A DNA stretch of 64,000 nucleotides from assembly GCF_030813115.1 (NCBI RefSeq), contig NZ_JAUSTY010000002.1, forward strand, positions 186,001 through 250,000. Reading direction: 5' to 3'. This DNA is from Bacillus horti. GTDB lineage: Bacteria; Bacillota; Bacilli; Caldalkalibacillales; JCM-10596. A program made the translations under genes and the position numbers. Position 1 is the stretch's first letter, and the number at the start of each line of letters is the position of its first letter. Below, in pieces: positions 63,924 through 64,000 of the stretch. Under the pieces are notes generated by a model. It ran no database searches, was not told where the DNA came from, and saw only the letters and a list, made by a program, of their open reading frames with translations.

Positions 63924-64000
63924 ATGAGTAAGGAAGAAATCATGGAGTACATTAAAGTGGAGATCGGTGCCATTCTTGATCAAAGTCCAGATGAGATTGA
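63924..64000 (+). CDS. Start of next biosynthetic gene, probable carrier-protein N-terminus (partial)
   Basis: An ATG with GGGAGAGGTGA upstream begins a frame that is open to the window end (25 codons). The residues (EEIMEYIKVEIGAILDQSPDEI) look like helix 1 of an acyl carrier protein. It would supply the carrier missing after the KS and AT remnant of the preceding protein. The rest lies outside the window. Confidence 0.7.
   Translation, partial: MSKEEIMEYIKVEIGAILDQSPDEI

Overview
The window comes from a low-G+C Bacillales bacterium. It carries the conserved polC-rimP-nusA-infB-truB-ribF cluster, AGGAGG-type ribosome binding sites, frequent TTG and GTG starts, and Fur and CcpA-type sites of the Bacillus kind. 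The genus cannot be fixed from sequence alone. No rRNA, tRNA, CRISPR array or insertion sequence was seen.

Layout. (1) 1-9.4 kb, + strand: end of polC, then rimP, nusA, ylxR, ylxQ, infB, rbfA, a DHH phosphatase/nanoRNase (nrnA), truB and ribF. ylxP is missing between infB and rbfA, and rpsO-pnp does not follow ribF. (2) 9.7-16.8 kb: an OmpR/VanS-like two-component system, a membrane-anchored FAD oxidoreductase sharing an upstream motif with it, a PNPOx-fold protein, an ANT(6)-like nucleotidyltransferase, a small membrane protein and a HIT protein. (3) 16.9-25.7 kb: a NarL-type two-component system followed by two tandem copies of an ATPase plus two-permease ABC-2 exporter, resembling Bacillus LnrJK-LnrLMN. 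Each copy is preceded by the same palindrome at the same distance from a -10 box. The first permease of copy 1 has a lone in-frame TAG. (4) 25.8-34 kb: a catabolic operon on the minus strand (LgoD-like dehydrogenase, TRAP transporter, altronate dehydratase, tagaturonate reductase) with a perfect cre site and a divergent AraC regulator. This fits uptake and breakdown of a hexuronate or aldonate. (5) 34-41 kb: a Fur-boxed ABC exporter, a secreted SLH protein, a pectate lyase, a copper-amine-oxidase-N-like protein, small hypotheticals and an L,D-transpeptidase. (6) 41.4-64 kb: an orphan LuxR-type regulator, a small membrane protein and a large hybrid NRPS-PKS locus that runs off the window.

The NRPS-PKS locus is the most unusual part. 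The first megasynthase (5552 aa) reads C-A-PCP-KS-AT-ACP-C-A-PCP-KS-(AT remnant)-ACP-C-A-PCP-C*. The second (1434 aa) reads FAAL-ACP-KS-(AT remnant), and a third gene begins with an apparent carrier protein. Only the first AT keeps its catalytic serine and malonyl-type HAFH motif. The other two AT regions have lost the GHSxG nucleophile, although their KS and carrier domains look intact. Malonyl loading of these modules must therefore come from elsewhere: from the single live AT, from a trans-acting AT, or not at all. No ketoreductase, dehydratase or thioesterase is visible here. The FAAL in the second gene suggests an acyl-primed (lipopeptide-like) product whose assembly order differs from gene order.
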